From Arenicola marina (taxonomy: Eukaryota; Annelida; Polychaeta; Arenicolidae): a stretch of DNA of 64,000 bases. The stretch covers positions 31,924,186 through 31,988,185 of the forward strand of contig OZ025258.1 in assembly GCA_964019135.1 (NCBI GenBank), read 5' to 3'. Positions within the stretch are counted from its first letter, which is position 1, and every line of letters begins with the position of its first letter. Below are positions 1 through 12,360 of this stretch, piece by piece. The position numbers and the translations under genes were made by a program. The notes under the pieces were generated by a model. The model was given only the letters and a program-made list of their open reading frames with translations, had not been told where the DNA came from and did no database searches.

Positions 1-2752
1 ATGTGAGACAATGAGAAGGAATCTCTGTCTGCCTTAGGGTTCTGCCGGGGCCATAGCGAGGTGATACCATGTGAGACAATGAGAAGGAATCTCCGTCTGC
101 CTTAGGGTTCTGCCGGGGCCATAGCGAGGTGATATCATGTGAGACAATAAGAAGGAATCTCTGTCTGCCTTAGGGTTCTGCCGGGGCCATAGCGAGGTGA
201 TATCATGTGAGACAATGAGAAGGAATCTCTGTCTGCCTTAGGGTTCTGTCGGGGCCATAGCGAGGTGATATCATGTGAGACAATGAGAAGGAATCTCTGT
301 CTGCCTTAGGGTTCTGCCGGGGCCATAGCGAGGTGATATCATGTGAGACAATGAGAAGGAATCTCTGTCTGCCTTAGGGTTCTGCCGGGGCCATAGCGAG
401 GTGATATCATGTGAGACAATGAGAAGGAATCTCTGTCTGCCTTAGGGTTCTGCCGGGGCCATAGCGAGGTGATATCATGTGAGACAATGAGAAGGAATCT
501 CTGTCTGCCTTAGGGTTCTGCCGGGGCCATAGCGAGGTGATATCATGTGAGACAATGAGAAGGAATCTCTGTCTGCCTTAGGGTTCTGCCGGGGCCATAG
601 CAAGGTGATATCATGTGAGACAATGAGAAGGAATCTCTGTCTGCCTTAGGGTTCTGTCGGGGCCATAGCGAGGTGATATCATGTGAGACAATGAGAAGGA
701 ATCTCTGTCTGCCTTAGGGTTCTGTCGGGGCCATAGCGAGGTGATATCATGTGAGACAATGAGAAGGAATCTCTGTCTGCCTTAGGGTTCTGCCGGGGCC
801 ATAGCAAGGTGATACCATGTGAGACAATGAGAAGGAATCTCCGTCTGCCTTAGGGTTCTGCCGGGGCCATAGCGAGGTGATATCATGTGAGACAATGAGA
901 AGGAATCTCTGTCTGCCTTAGGGTTCTGTCGGGGCCATAGCGAGGTGATATCATGTGAGACAATGAGAAGGAATCTCTGTCTGCCTTAGGGTTCTGTCGG
1001 GGCCATAGCGAGGTGATATCATGTGAGACAATGAGAAGGAATCTCTGTCTGCCTTAGGGTTCTGTCGGGGCCATAGCGAGGTGATATCATGTGAGACAAT
1101 GAGAAGGAATCTCTGTCTGCCTTAGGGTTCTGCCGGGGCCATAGCAAGGTGATACCATGTGAGACAATGAGAAGGAATCTCCGTCTGCCTTAGGGTTCTG
1201 CCGGGGCCATAGCGAGGTGATATCATGTGAGACAATGAGAAGGAATCTCTGTCTGCCTTAGGGTTCTGTCGGGGCCATAGCGAGGTGATATCATGTGAGA
1301 CAATGAGAAGGAATCTCTGTCTGCCCTAGGGTTCTGCCGGGGCCATAGCGAGGTGATATCATGTGAGACAATGAGAAGGAATCTCCGTCTGCCTTAGGGT
1401 TCTGCCGGGGCCATAGCGAGGTGATATCATGTGAGACAATGAGAAGGAATCTCTGTCTGCCTTAGGGTTCTGCCGGGGCCATAGCGAGGTGATATCATGT
1501 GAGACAATGAGAAGGAATCTCTGTCTGCCTTAGGGTTCTGTCGGGGCCATAGCGAGATGATATCATGTGAGACAATGAGAAGGAATCTCTGTCTGCCTTA
1601 GGGTTCTGCCGGGGCCATAGCGAGGTGATATCATGTGAGACAATGAGAAGGAATCTCTGTCTGCCTTAGGGTTCTGCCGGGGCCATAGCAAGGTGATATC
1701 ATGTGAGACAATGAGAAGGAATGTCTGTCTGCCTTAGGGTTCTGCCGAGGCCATAGCGAGGTGATATCATGTGAGACAATGAGAAGGAATCTCTGTCTGC
1801 CTTAGGGTTCTGTCGGGGCCATAGCGAGGTGATATCATGTGAGACAATGAGAAGGAATCTCTGTCTGCCTTAGGGTTCTGCCGGGGCCATAGCGAGGTGA
1901 TACAATGTGAGACAATGAGAAGGAATCTCTGTCTGCTATAGGGTTCTGCCGGGGCCATAGCGAGGTGATATCATGTGAGACAATGAGAAGGAATCTCTGT
2001 CTGCCTTAGGGTTCTGCCGGGGCCATAGCGAGGTGATATCATGTGAGACAATGAGAAGGGATCTCTGTCTGCCTTAGGGTTCTGTCGGGGCCATAGCGAG
2101 GTGATATCATGTGAGACAATGAGAAGGAATCTCTGTCTGCCTTAGGGTTCTGCCGGGGCCATAGCGAGGTGATATCATGTGAGACAATGAGAAGGAATCT
2201 CTGTCTGCCTAAGGGTTCTGCCGGGGCCATAGCGAGGTGATATCATGTGAGACAATGAGAAGGAATCTCTGTCTGCCTTAGGGTTCTGTCGGGGCCATGG
2301 CGAGGTGATATCATGTGAGACAATGAGAAGGAATCTCTGTCTGCCTTCGGGTTCTGCCGGGGCCATAGCGAGGTGATATCATGTGAGACAATGAGAAGGA
2401 ATCTCTGTCTGCCTTAGGGTTCTGCCGGGGCCATATCGAGGTGATATCATGTGAGACAATGAGAAGGAATCTCTGTCTGCCTTAGGGTTCTGTCGGGGCC
2501 ATAGCGAGGTGATATCATGTGAGACAATGAGAAAGAATCTCTGTCTGCCTTAGGGTTCTGCCGGGGCCATAGCGAGTTGATATCATGTGAGACAATGAGA
2601 AGGAATCTCTGTCTGCCTTAGGGTTCTGCCGGGGCCATAGCGAGATGATATCATGTGAGACAATGAGAAGGAATCTCTGTCTGCCTTAGGGTTCTGTCGG
2701 GGCCATAGCGAGGTGATATCATGTGAGACAATGAGAACGAATCTCATAGCGG
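1..2752. repeat. Minisatellite, 68-bp unit, about 40 copies
   Basis: Head-to-tail copies of a 68-bp unit begin at the window edge and run to about 2752. Copies are highly alike; the commonest variant is C/T in CTGCCGG or CTGTCGG. Each unit carries one TTAGGG inside CCTTAGGGTTC and a GATATC. Short minus-strand reading frames of about 63 codons inside it follow from the unit and have no sign of being genes. It lies in, or beyond, intron 2 of the minus-strand syntaxin gene. The left end is outside the window. Confidence 0.97.
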
Positions 2753-3095
2753 GGGCCATAGTGAGGTGATATGAATAAGGTGTTCTGACAGTCCATGGCT
2801 GGTGTGGTCTGACAGGCCATGGTCAGTGTGTTCTGACAGCCCATGGCCATGGAGTTCTGACAGCCCAGGGCCAGGGTGTTATGGCTCATGTCTGGTGTAT
2901 TCTGGCAGGCAGTCGTGCCTGTAGCCGACGCCACAGCACGTCCTCTACCCGACGTGGAATAGAGAAGCAATAAATCAAGGCTCAGCAAGGCAAATATTAG
3001 GTCTCAGCCCACATTTCGAGGGAGCAGCAAATTGGCAGCGTTTGTCGGGATTGTAGGCGCCTAAACCTCTGTCGGCGGTGCGATTGGACACTCAG
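2753..3095. other. Junction between arrays with short degenerate repeats
   Basis: Positions 2770-2900 hold four to five degenerate units of about 30 bp built on GTTCTGACAGCCCATGGCC. The rest, to about 3095, looks unique. No gene is seen. Confidence 0.6.
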
Positions 3096-3099
3096 GGAG

Positions 3100-6000
3100 A
3101 GGGGTGTGGCCGCAGGGAGGGGGCAACCATGATATGGCTAGAGGGAGGGACGGGGCAACCATGATATGGCTGGAGGGAGGGACGGGGCAACCATGATATG
3201 GCTAGAGGGACGGACGGGGCAACCATGATATGGCTGAAGGGAGGGACGGGGCAACCATGATATGGCTGGAGGGAGGGACGGGACAACCATGACATGGCTG
3301 GAGGGAGGGACGGGGCAACCATGATATGGCGGGAGGGAGGGACGGGGCAACCATGACATGGCTAGAGGGAGGGAGGGACGGGGCAGCCATGATATGGCTG
3401 GAGGGAGGGACGGGGCAACCATGATATGGCTGGAGGGAGGGACGGAGCAACCATGATATGGCTAGAGGAACGGACGGAGCAACCATGATATGGCTAGAGG
3501 GTGGGAGGGACGGGGCAACCATGACATGGCTAGAGGGTGGGAGGGACGGGGCAACCATGATATGGCTGGAGGGAGGGACGGGGCAACCATGATATGGCTG
3601 GAGGGAGGGAGGGACGGGGCAACCATGATATGGCTGGAGGGAGGGACGGGGCAACCATGACATGGCTGGAGGGAGGGACGGGGCAACCATGACATGGCTG
3701 GAGGGACGGACGGAGCAACCATGATATGGCTAGAGGAACGGACGGGGCAACCATGATATGGCTAGAGGAACGGACGGGGCAACCATGATATGGCTAGAGG
3801 GACGGACGGGGCAACCATGATATGGCTAGAGGAACGGACGGGGCAACCATGATATGGCTAGAGGGACGGACGGGGCAACCATGATATGGCTGGAGGGAGG
3901 GACGGGGCAACCATGACATGGCTGGAGGGAGGGACGGGGCAACCATGACATGGCTGGAGGGAGGGACGGGGCAACCATGATATGGCTAGAGGGAGGGACG
4001 GGGCAACCATGATATGGCTAGAGGGAGGGACGGGGCAACCATGATATGGCTGGAGGGAGGGACGGGGCAACCATGATATGGCTAGAGGGAGGGACGGGGC
4101 AACCATGATATGGCTGGAGGGACGGACGGGGCAACCATGATATGGCTAGAGGAACGGACGGGGCAACCATGATTTGGCTAGAGGAACGGACGGGGCAACC
4201 ATGATATGGCTGGAGGGAGGGAGGGACGGGGCAACCATGATTTGGCTAGAGGGAGGGACGGGGCAACCATGATATGGCTAGAGGAACGGACGGGGCAACC
4301 ATGATTTGGCTAGAGGGAGGGACGGGGCAACCATGATATGGCTAGAGGAACGGACGGGGCAACCATGATATGGCTGGAGGGACGGACGGGGCAACCATGA
4401 TATGGCTAGAGGAACGGACGGGGCAACCATGACATGGCTAGAGGGACGGACGGGGCAACCATGATATGGCTGGAGGGAGGGAGGGACGGGGCAACCATGA
4501 TTTGGCTAGAGGGAGGGACGGGGCAACCATGATATGGCTAGAGGAACGGACGGGGCAACCATGATATGGCTGGAGGGAGGGAGGGACGGGGCAACCATGA
4601 TTTGGCTAGAGGAACGGACGGGGCAACCATGATATGGCTAGAGGAACGGACGGGGCAACCATGATATGGCTAGAGGGACGGTCGGGGCAACCATGATATG
4701 GCTGGAGGGAGGGAATGAGGGGGGTAACCATGATATGGCTGGAGGGAGGGAGAGAGCAACCATGACATGGCTAGAGGGACGGACGGGGCAACCATGATAT
4801 GGCTGGAGGGAGGGAGGGACGGGGCAACCATGACATGGCTAGAGGGACGGACGGGGCAACCATGACATGGCTAGAGGGACGGACGGGGCAACCATGACAT
4901 GGCTGGAGGGAGGGTCGGGGCAACCATGATATGGCTGGAGGGAGGGAATGAGGGGGGTAACCATGATATGGCTGGAGGGAGGGAGAGGGCAACCATGATA
5001 TGGCTGGAGGGAGGGACGGGGCAACCATGACATGGCTGGAGGGACGGACGGGGCAACCATGACATGGCTAGAGGGACGGACGGGGCAACCATGATATGGC
5101 TGGAGGGAGGGAGGGACGGGGCAACCATGACATGGCTAGAGGGACGGACGGGGCAACCATGACATGGCTAGAGGGACGGACGGGGCAACCATGATATGGC
5201 TGGAGGGAGGGACGGGGCAACCATGATGTGGCTGGAGGGTGGGACGGGGCAACCGTGACATGGCTGGATGGAGGGACGGGGCAACCATGATATGGCTGGA
5301 GGGAGGGACGGGGCAACCATGATATGGCTGGAGGGAGGGACGGGGCAACCATGACATGGCTAGAGGGAGGGAGGGACGGGGCAACCATGATATGGCTAGA
5401 GGGACGGACGGGGCAACCATGATTTGGCTAGAGGGAGGGACGGGGCAACCATGATATGGCTAGAGGAACGGACGGGGCAACCATGATATGGCTGGAGGGA
5501 CGGACGGGGCAACCATGATATGGCTGGAGGAACGGACGGGGCAACCATGATATGGCTGGAGGGAGGGAGGGACGGGGCAACCATGACATGGCTGGAGGGA
5601 GGGTCGGGGCAACCATGATATGGCTGGAGGGAGGGAATGAGGGGGGTAACCATGATATGGCTGGAGGGAGGGAGAGGGCAAACATGATATGGCTGGAGGG
5701 AGGGACGGGGCAACCATGACATGGCTAGAGGGAGGGACGGGGCAACCATGACATGGCTAGAGGGACGGACGGGGCAACCATGATATGGCTGGAGGGAGGG
5801 ACGGGGCAACCATGACATGGCTAGAGGGACGGACGGGGCAACCATGATATGGCTGGAGGGAGGGAGGGACGGGGCAACCATGATTTGGCTAGAGGGAGGG
5901 ACGGGGCAACCATGATATGGCTAGAGGAACGGACGGGGCAACCATGATTTGGCTAGAGGGAGGGACGGGGCAACCATGATATGGCTAGAGGAACGGACGG

Positions 6001-6940
6001 GGCAACCATGATATGGCTGGAGGGAGGGAGGGACGGGGCAACCATGATTTGGCTAGAGGAGCGGACGGGGCAACCATGATATGGCTAGAGGAACGGACGG
6101 GGCAACCATGATATGGCTGGAGGGAGGGACGGTGCAACCATGATATGGCTGGAGGGAGGGACGGGGCAACCATGATGTGGCTGGAGGGTGGGACGGGGCA
6201 ACCGTGACATGGCTGGATGGAGGGACGGGGCAACCATGATATGGCTGGAGGGAGGGACGGGGCAACCATGATATGGCTGGAGGGAGGGACGGGGCAACCA
6301 TGACATGGCTAGAGGGAGGGAGGGACGGGGCAACCATGATATGGCTGGAGGGAGGGACGGGGCAACCATGACATGGCTGGAGGGAGGGAGGGACGGGGCA
6401 ACCATGACATGGCTAGAGGGAGGGAGGGACGGGGCAACCATAATATGGTTGGAGAGAGGGACGGGGCAACCATGATATGGCTAGAGGAACGGACGGGGCA
6501 ACCATGACATGGCTAGAGGGAGGGACGGGGCAACCATGATATGGCTAGAGGGAGGGACGGGGCAACCATGACATGGCTAGAGGGAGGGACGGGGCAACCA
6601 TGATATGGCTAGAGGAACGGACGGGGCAACCATGACATGGCTAGAGGGAGGGACGGGGCAACCATGATATGGCTAGAGGGAGGGACGGGGCAACCATGAC
6701 ATGGCTAGAGGGAGGGACGGGGCAACCATGACATGGCTTGAGGGAGGGACGGGGCAACCATGATATGGCTGGAGGGAGGGACGGGGCAACCATGATATGG
6801 CTGGAGGGAGGGACGGGGCAACCATGATATGGCTGGAGGGAGGAAGGGGGCAACCATGATAAGGCTGGAGGGAGGGAGGGGGCAACCATGATATGGCTGG
6901 AGGGAGAGAAGGAGGGGGGTGCAAACCATGACGTGGCTGG
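3100..6940. repeat. Minisatellite, 32-bp unit with 36-bp variants, about 120 copies
   Basis: The plus strand repeats GAGGGAGGGACGGGGC then AACCATGATATGGCTG, 32 bp. Variants differ by GATATGG/GACATGG/GATTTGG, AGAGGGA/AGAGGAACGGA, and an extra GAGG giving 36 bp. The 36-bp variants hold four closely spaced G-runs, a G-quadruplex motif. Because 32 is not a multiple of three, long open frames cycle through all frames on the minus strand; these are not genes. Confidence 0.95.
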
Positions 6941-8390
6941 AGAGAGGGGGAGACAAACTTATGTGGTCAGGGGGGTAACTATTACGTGCATGGAGGGTGG
7001 AGGGGGACGGGGGGGTGCTAACCATTATGTGGCTTGTCTCACCCGGGATAGCGCTTAGCGACGTGCCGTCGTCACTGTAACGAATGACCTTATTTAGCGC
7101 AGCCACCGCCACAGCCACCGCCACCGCCATAGCCCCCGCCACAGCCACAGCCCCGATGAGCAAGTCTCGGCATTCCTGCGGGCACTCGCCAGCCACCAGC
7201 CCCGCTCACCAACACTCCATTGAGGCCCGCCGATATTGATTCCCACCAGCACTGGGCGATAATCCGGGACTGACACACGGATAGACAGACGGGCGGACGG
7301 TGGAGTTGATGGATAGCCATAGTGATACAGCCCCTAGCGTGTCACCACCCCACCCCCCGGCACCAGGAAGTCCACATGAATCTTTAACACCCATACATCT
7401 GCGGCTAGCCGGTTGCCTGCCTCCCCGTGGCAATGGACACCCATATCAAATGACGTCAGAGTTGTCTGGCTTCAAACTAATTCAGGCTAAACGAATTTCA
7501 TCCATCAGCAACAACTAAGTATATCATGTTTTCTGTGTGCCCCCCCCCCCCACCCCCTAGCACACTGCACCTCAAACCAACTGAGTAACCGCTTCACTCA
7601 ATACTGAATACTCAATACCACCCTACTCGCCCTCCACCATGTCCGCCCTTTAAAATAACTGTCTCATAGTTAATCTTTAATTCATCCCATAGTTTTCTTG
7701 ACCCAGTTTAGCCTAGAAGGTGGCACAAGGGTGGCCTGAAATATTCATTCATGTATTCCCGCTTTGAGCCCCGGGCCTAACTGGAGGAGCCGGGTTGCCC
7801 GGAGCGCCGTCACGCGGACACCAAGGGACGCCACGGCCTGACAACACATAAATGTCATCAGGCTGTTGACCGTCTGCCGTATGCGGAACTAGACATGGGT
7901 ACAGGGGGCCCGGCCATTGTTGCTCCTCTAACAGTGAATCACCGAGGCTCAGCGCACTTGCAATCAACATGACATACATCCATACATCGAGCGGAGGCCG
8001 GCTTAACCCACTGGCATCACCCAGTGAATAGAATCGAGGGCGGCAGGAGAACACTCAACACTGTCAACTGTAGTTTTAATGATTATGAATGCATTGCATT
8101 CTCCAGTAGACTTGGCATATTGGTTTAACGACCGCTTCTGTAAAACTGAACGACTGCTATACATAGAGCGGAGCCGAGAGGGAGCGAGCATTATCGAACA
8201 CCCCATGGCTACATATTGAGTAAGACGCCATTAAACTAGTCGATACTGTGCTTAGTATCTTATGGAATACAGATAACGATCATGCATTAACTCGACCAAA
8301 GTACCCAGTAAAGAACAGACGACAGTCGTGCATTAGAAATACGGAGACAATGATGTCCTGTCGAGTATATCACATGAAAAATGGAACCTA
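6941..8390. other. Spacer between arrays, no gene recognised
   Basis: Degenerate ends of the 32-bp array run to about 7020. A GCCACC-rich patch follows at 7100-7160, a C-tract at 7541-7555, and a single TGACGTCA near 7453. Minus-strand frames here, such as 7749-8054, show no recognisable domain and no exon signals. The later exons of minus-strand syntaxin were looked for and not found. Confidence 0.5.
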
Positions 8391-8399
8391 ACATTCTGT

Positions 8400-9430
8400 T
8401 ATAAATCCTTTATATACCCCGGGTGACGTCAGTCAGACTCTTTATGATACCCCGGGGTGACGTCACTGTCACCCTCTTTACTAAACCCCGGGATGACGTC
8501 ACGGTCATATTCTTTCCAAACCCCGGGATGACGTCACGGTCATCTTCTTTCCAAACCCCGGGATGACATCACGGTCATCTTCACTCCAAACCCCGATGTG
8601 ACGTCACTGTCATCCTTTCTTATACCCCTAGTGACGCCACGGTCACCTTCTTTCTAAACAACGGGGTGACGTCACTGTCACCCTTTCTCATACCCCGAGT
8701 GACGTCACGGTCACCTTACTAAACACCGGGGTCACGTCACTGTCACCCTCATTCCTATACCCCGAGTGACGTCACGGTCACCTTCTTTCTAAACACCGGG
8801 GTGACGTCACTGTCACCCTTTCTTATACCCCGAGTGACGTCACGTTCACATTCTTTCTCAACACCTGGGAGACGTCACTGTCACCCTTTCTTATACCCCT
8901 AGTGACGTTACGTTAACATTCCTTCTCAACACCTGGGAGACGTCACTGTCACCCTTTCTTATACCCCTAGTGACGTTACGTTAACATTCTTTCTAAACAC
9001 CGGGGTGACGTCACTGTCACCCGTTCTTATACCCCGAGTGACGTCACTGTCACCTTTCTAAACACCGGGGTGACGTCACTGTCACCCTCTTTTCTATACC
9101 CCGAGTGACGTCACGGTCACCTTCTTTCTCAACACCTGGGAGACGTCACTGTCACCCTTTCTTATACCCCGAGTGACGTCACGTTCACATTCTTTCTCAA
9201 CACCTGGGAGACGTCACTGTCACCCTTTCTTATACCCCTAGTGACGTTACGTTAACATTCTTTCTAAACACCGGGGTGACGTCACTGTCACCCGTTCTTA
9301 TACCCCGAGTGACGTCACTGTCACCTTTCTAAACACCGGGGTGACGTCACTGTCACCCTCTTTCCTATACCCCGAGTGACGTCACGGTCACCCTTTCTTA
9401 TACCCCGAGTGACGTCACAGTCACCTCTTC
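8400..9430. repeat. CRE-bearing tandem array, about 35-bp half units
   Basis: Units read roughly ACCGGGGTGACGTCACTGTCACCCTTTCTTATACC, alternating with CCGAGTGACGTCACGGTCACCTTCTTTCTAAAC. I count about 20 perfect TGACGTCA palindromes (for example near 8423, 8458, 8493, 8529, 8667, 9006, 9040, 9342 and 9376) plus about ten one-base variants such as AGACGTCA, TGACGTTA and TGACATCA. TGACGTCA is the canonical cAMP-response element bound by CREB/ATF dimers. The array continues past a SINE insertion to about 9715. The unique flank at 9715-9840 has an inverted relative at about 15870-15995, so the array appears to be part of a mobile element. Confidence 0.92.
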
Positions 9431-9443
9431 CTTATACACTGGG

Positions 9444-9697
9444 TTGGTTGGTTATTCAGGACGCTTTAACCACTTTTGGTCATATCGCGTCAGTGGGAGA
9501 AGGAAGGGAGAGTGGAGCCATGTCCCCGGGGGTAACCCCCTACGTTTTACGAAGAAAGATGGGATCATTATCTTGCGACCACACAGACATGGCCACAGCA
9601 GGGCTCCAACCACCGACCCACGTGCCGTTAGGCTCTCAGGTGACCAGAGCACTCAATGCGAGCGCTCTAGCCCACTAAGCTGTCGCGCCGGCCCCCT
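9444..9697 (-). mobile_element. tRNA-derived SINE, copy 1
   Basis: On the minus strand the element begins with a tRNA-like head (GCGCGACAGCTTAGTGGGC as A-box region) and ends in an ACCAACCAA tail. It is flanked by a 12-bp direct repeat TTATACACTGGG at 9432-9443 and 9698-9709, a clear target-site duplication inside the CRE array. It matches the copy at 42942-43198 along its length. The distance between A and B boxes is long, as in a tRNA with a long variable arm. Small frames on either strand within it are not genes. Confidence 0.88.
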
Positions 9698-9714
9698 TTA
9701 TACACTGGGGTGTG

Positions 9715-10080
9715 GGTGACCCAGCAGCGAGCTACCGTAGGACTAACGTAACTCAGTCTCAACATGTCGTATCGGTTTGATTATTGGTTCTGTACTCCTT
9801 GCTGCATTCAGTGTTCAGGCCTCATTGATGTGTGGGCTGTAGCACCAGGTAGGAGATGCCCTCCCCCGTCCTTCCCTCCCCCCCCCCCCCCCCGCCGTGG
9901 GCCGGTGTCCTGGTTGTTTTACTTCACCGTAGTTGGAAGAGGACACACTGGCTTCAAAGGCCCATGGCACTCCAGTCACGGCGCCGTAAGGTGCCATAAG
10001 GTGGGTGATATCAGTAGGAATTACCGGGGATGGGGGATGGGGAGGAAGAAGGGGTACCATCTGGGGCCCTTCAGTGGCGA
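9715..10080. other. Unique flank of the CRE element and spacer
   Basis: The stretch 9725-9840, containing GCTACCGTAGGACTAACGTA and TGATTATTGG, is homologous in inverted orientation to 15870-15995, so it is the end of a dispersed element rather than single-copy DNA. A C-tract lies at 9881-9893. Nothing gene-like is seen to 10080. Confidence 0.6.
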
Positions 10081-10550
10081 GTGCCACGAGGGGCGGTCGT
10101 CACGGGGGGCGGGTGCCACGAGGGTCGGGTGCCATGAGGGGCGAATGCCATGAATGGCGGGTGCCATGAGGGGCGGGTGACATGAGGGGCGAATGCCATG
10201 AATGGCGGGTGCCATGAGGGCCGGGTGACATGAGGGACGGGTGCCACGAGGGGCGGATGCCACGAGGGTCGGGTGCCATGAGGGGCGGATGCCATGAATG
10301 GCGGGTGCCACGAGGGCCGGGTGACATGAGGGGCAGGTGACATGAGGGGCGGGTCCCACGAGGGACGGGTGCCATGAGGGGCAGGTGACAGGAGGGGCGG
10401 GTGACAGGAGGGGCGGGTCCTACGAGGGGCGGGTGCCATGAGAGGCGGGTGACATGAGGGGCAGATGCCATGAGGGGCGGATGCCACGAGGGGCGGATGC
10501 CACGAGGGGCGGGTGCCATGAGGGGCGGGTGACATGAGGGGCGGGTTCTC
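10080..10550. repeat. Minisatellite, 16-bp unit, about 29 copies
   Basis: The unit is GTGCCATGAGGGGCGG with variants such as GTGACATGAGGGGCGG and ATGCCATGAATGGCGG. Three units make 48 bp, which explains the repeated 16-residue patterns in overlapping minus-strand frames. These frames are not genes. Confidence 0.93.
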
Positions 10551-10880
10551 ATGGCCGCCCCCTCTTATCCACCGATAGCCTTGACTTATAGGCCTAGCTT
10601 GATGCGGCATCCATGGCAGCGTCTCCCGGGCCGAGGTCCTGGTCGGTGATCCATCCCACCCAGACAGTACCATCCCACGCACATGACCCACGTGACCCCG
10701 CGGGGGGAGCGTGCCTCATCCAGCCCTGAGCGCGCATGACGGCGCATAGTGGCCAGCCAAACGGCCTCAAACGTGGCCCCACCCTCTCAGCGTCCCCACC
10801 CCCTCAACCGCCCACCAATCTTCACAACCACGACCCGGCCTTACCCCTCCAACACGAATGACCGCCATTCATGGCATCCG
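10551..10880. other. Spacer between the 16-bp and 39-bp arrays
   Basis: GC-rich, apparently unique DNA with no recognised gene or signal. Degenerate starts of the 39-bp array appear from about 10860. Confidence 0.5.
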
Positions 10881-10889
10881 CCACACGAA

Positions 10890-12360
10890 TGACCTGGCGC
10901 CAGGTCCCACCCCTCCACCTCACAGCCATGACCTGGTGCCAGGTCCCACCCCTCCACCTCACAGCCATGACCTGGTGCCAGGTCCCACCCCTCCACCTCA
11001 CAGCCATGACCTGGTGCCAGGTCCCACCCCTCCACCTCACAGCCATGACCTGGTGCCAGGTCCCACCCCTCCACCTCACAGCCATGACCTGGTGTCTGAC
11101 CCCACCCCATCACCTCACAGCCATGACCTGGTGCCAGGCCCCACCCCTTCACCTCACAGCCATAACCTGGTGCCAGGTCCCACCCCTCCACCTCACAGTC
11201 ATGACCTGGTGTCCGACCCCACCCCTCCACCCTCACATCCATGATCTAGTGTCCGTCCCCACCCCTCCACCCACACATATCTATAATCTAGTGTCCGCAC
11301 CCACCTCTCCACCCTCACAGATATGACCTGGTGTCCGGCCCCACCCCTCCACCCTCACAGATATTACCTGGTGTCCGACCCCACCCCTCCACCTCACAGC
11401 CATGACCTAGTGCCAGGTCCCACCCATCCACCCTCACAGTCATGACCTGGTGTCCGTCCCCACCCCTCCACCCTCACATCCATGATCTAGTGTCCGTCCC
11501 CACCCCTCCACCCTCACATCCATGATCTAGTGTCCGTCCCCACCCCTCCACCCACACATCCATAATCTAGTGTCCGTACCCACCTCTCCACCCTCACAGA
11601 TATGACCTGGTGTCCGGCCCCACCCCTCCACCCTCACAGACATTACCTGGTGTCCGGCCCCACCCCTCCACCCTCACAGACATTACCTGGTATCCGGCCC
11701 CGCCCCTCCACCCTCACAGATATGACCTGGTGTCCGGTCCCGCCCCTCCACCCTCACAGATATGACCTGGTGTCCGGCCCCACCCCTCCACCTCACAGCC
11801 ATGACCTAGTGTCCGGCCCCACCCTTCCACCGTCACAGACATGACCTGGTGTCCGACCCCACCCCTCCACTTCACAGCCATGACCTGGTGTCCGGCCCCA
11901 CCCCTCCACCGTCACACACATGACCTGGTGTCCGACCCCACCCCTCCACCTCACAGCCATGACCTGGTGTCCGGCCCCACCCCTCCACCCTCAGACATGA
12001 CCTGGTGTCCGGCACCACCCTTCCACCCTCACAGACATTACCTACCTAGTGTCCGACCACACCCCTCCGCCCTCACAGTCACGACCTGGTGTCCGGCCCC
12101 ACCCCTCCACCCTCACAGACATTACCTGGTGTCCGGCCCCACCCCTCCACCCTCAGACATGACCTGGTGTCCGGCCCCACCCCTCCACCGTCACAGTCAC
12201 GACCTGGTATGCGGCCCTACCCCTCCACCCTCACAAACATGACCTGGTGTCCGGCCCCACCTCTCCACCCTCACAGATATGACCTGGTGTCCGGCCCCAC
12301 CCCTCCACCCTCACAGACATTACTTGGTGTCCGGCCCCACCCCTCCACCCTCACAGTCAG
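10890..12360. repeat. Minisatellite, 39-bp unit, about 38 copies
   Basis: The first units read CATGACCTGGTGCCAGGTCC then CACCCCTCCACCTCACAGC, spaced 39 bp (for example 10927 and 10966). Later units change to CTGGTGTCCGGCCCCACCCC and CCACCCTCACAGA. Open frames on both strands, up to 233 codons, are products of the repeat. Confidence 0.94.

Noticed and set aside
1-2752. TTAGGG repeats suggesting an internal telomere
   Set aside because: TTAGGG occurs once per 68-bp unit and never in tandem, so it is not telomeric.
1-2752. Regular direct repeats as a CRISPR array
   Set aside because: There are no spacers; whole units repeat head to tail, and the DNA is from an animal genome.
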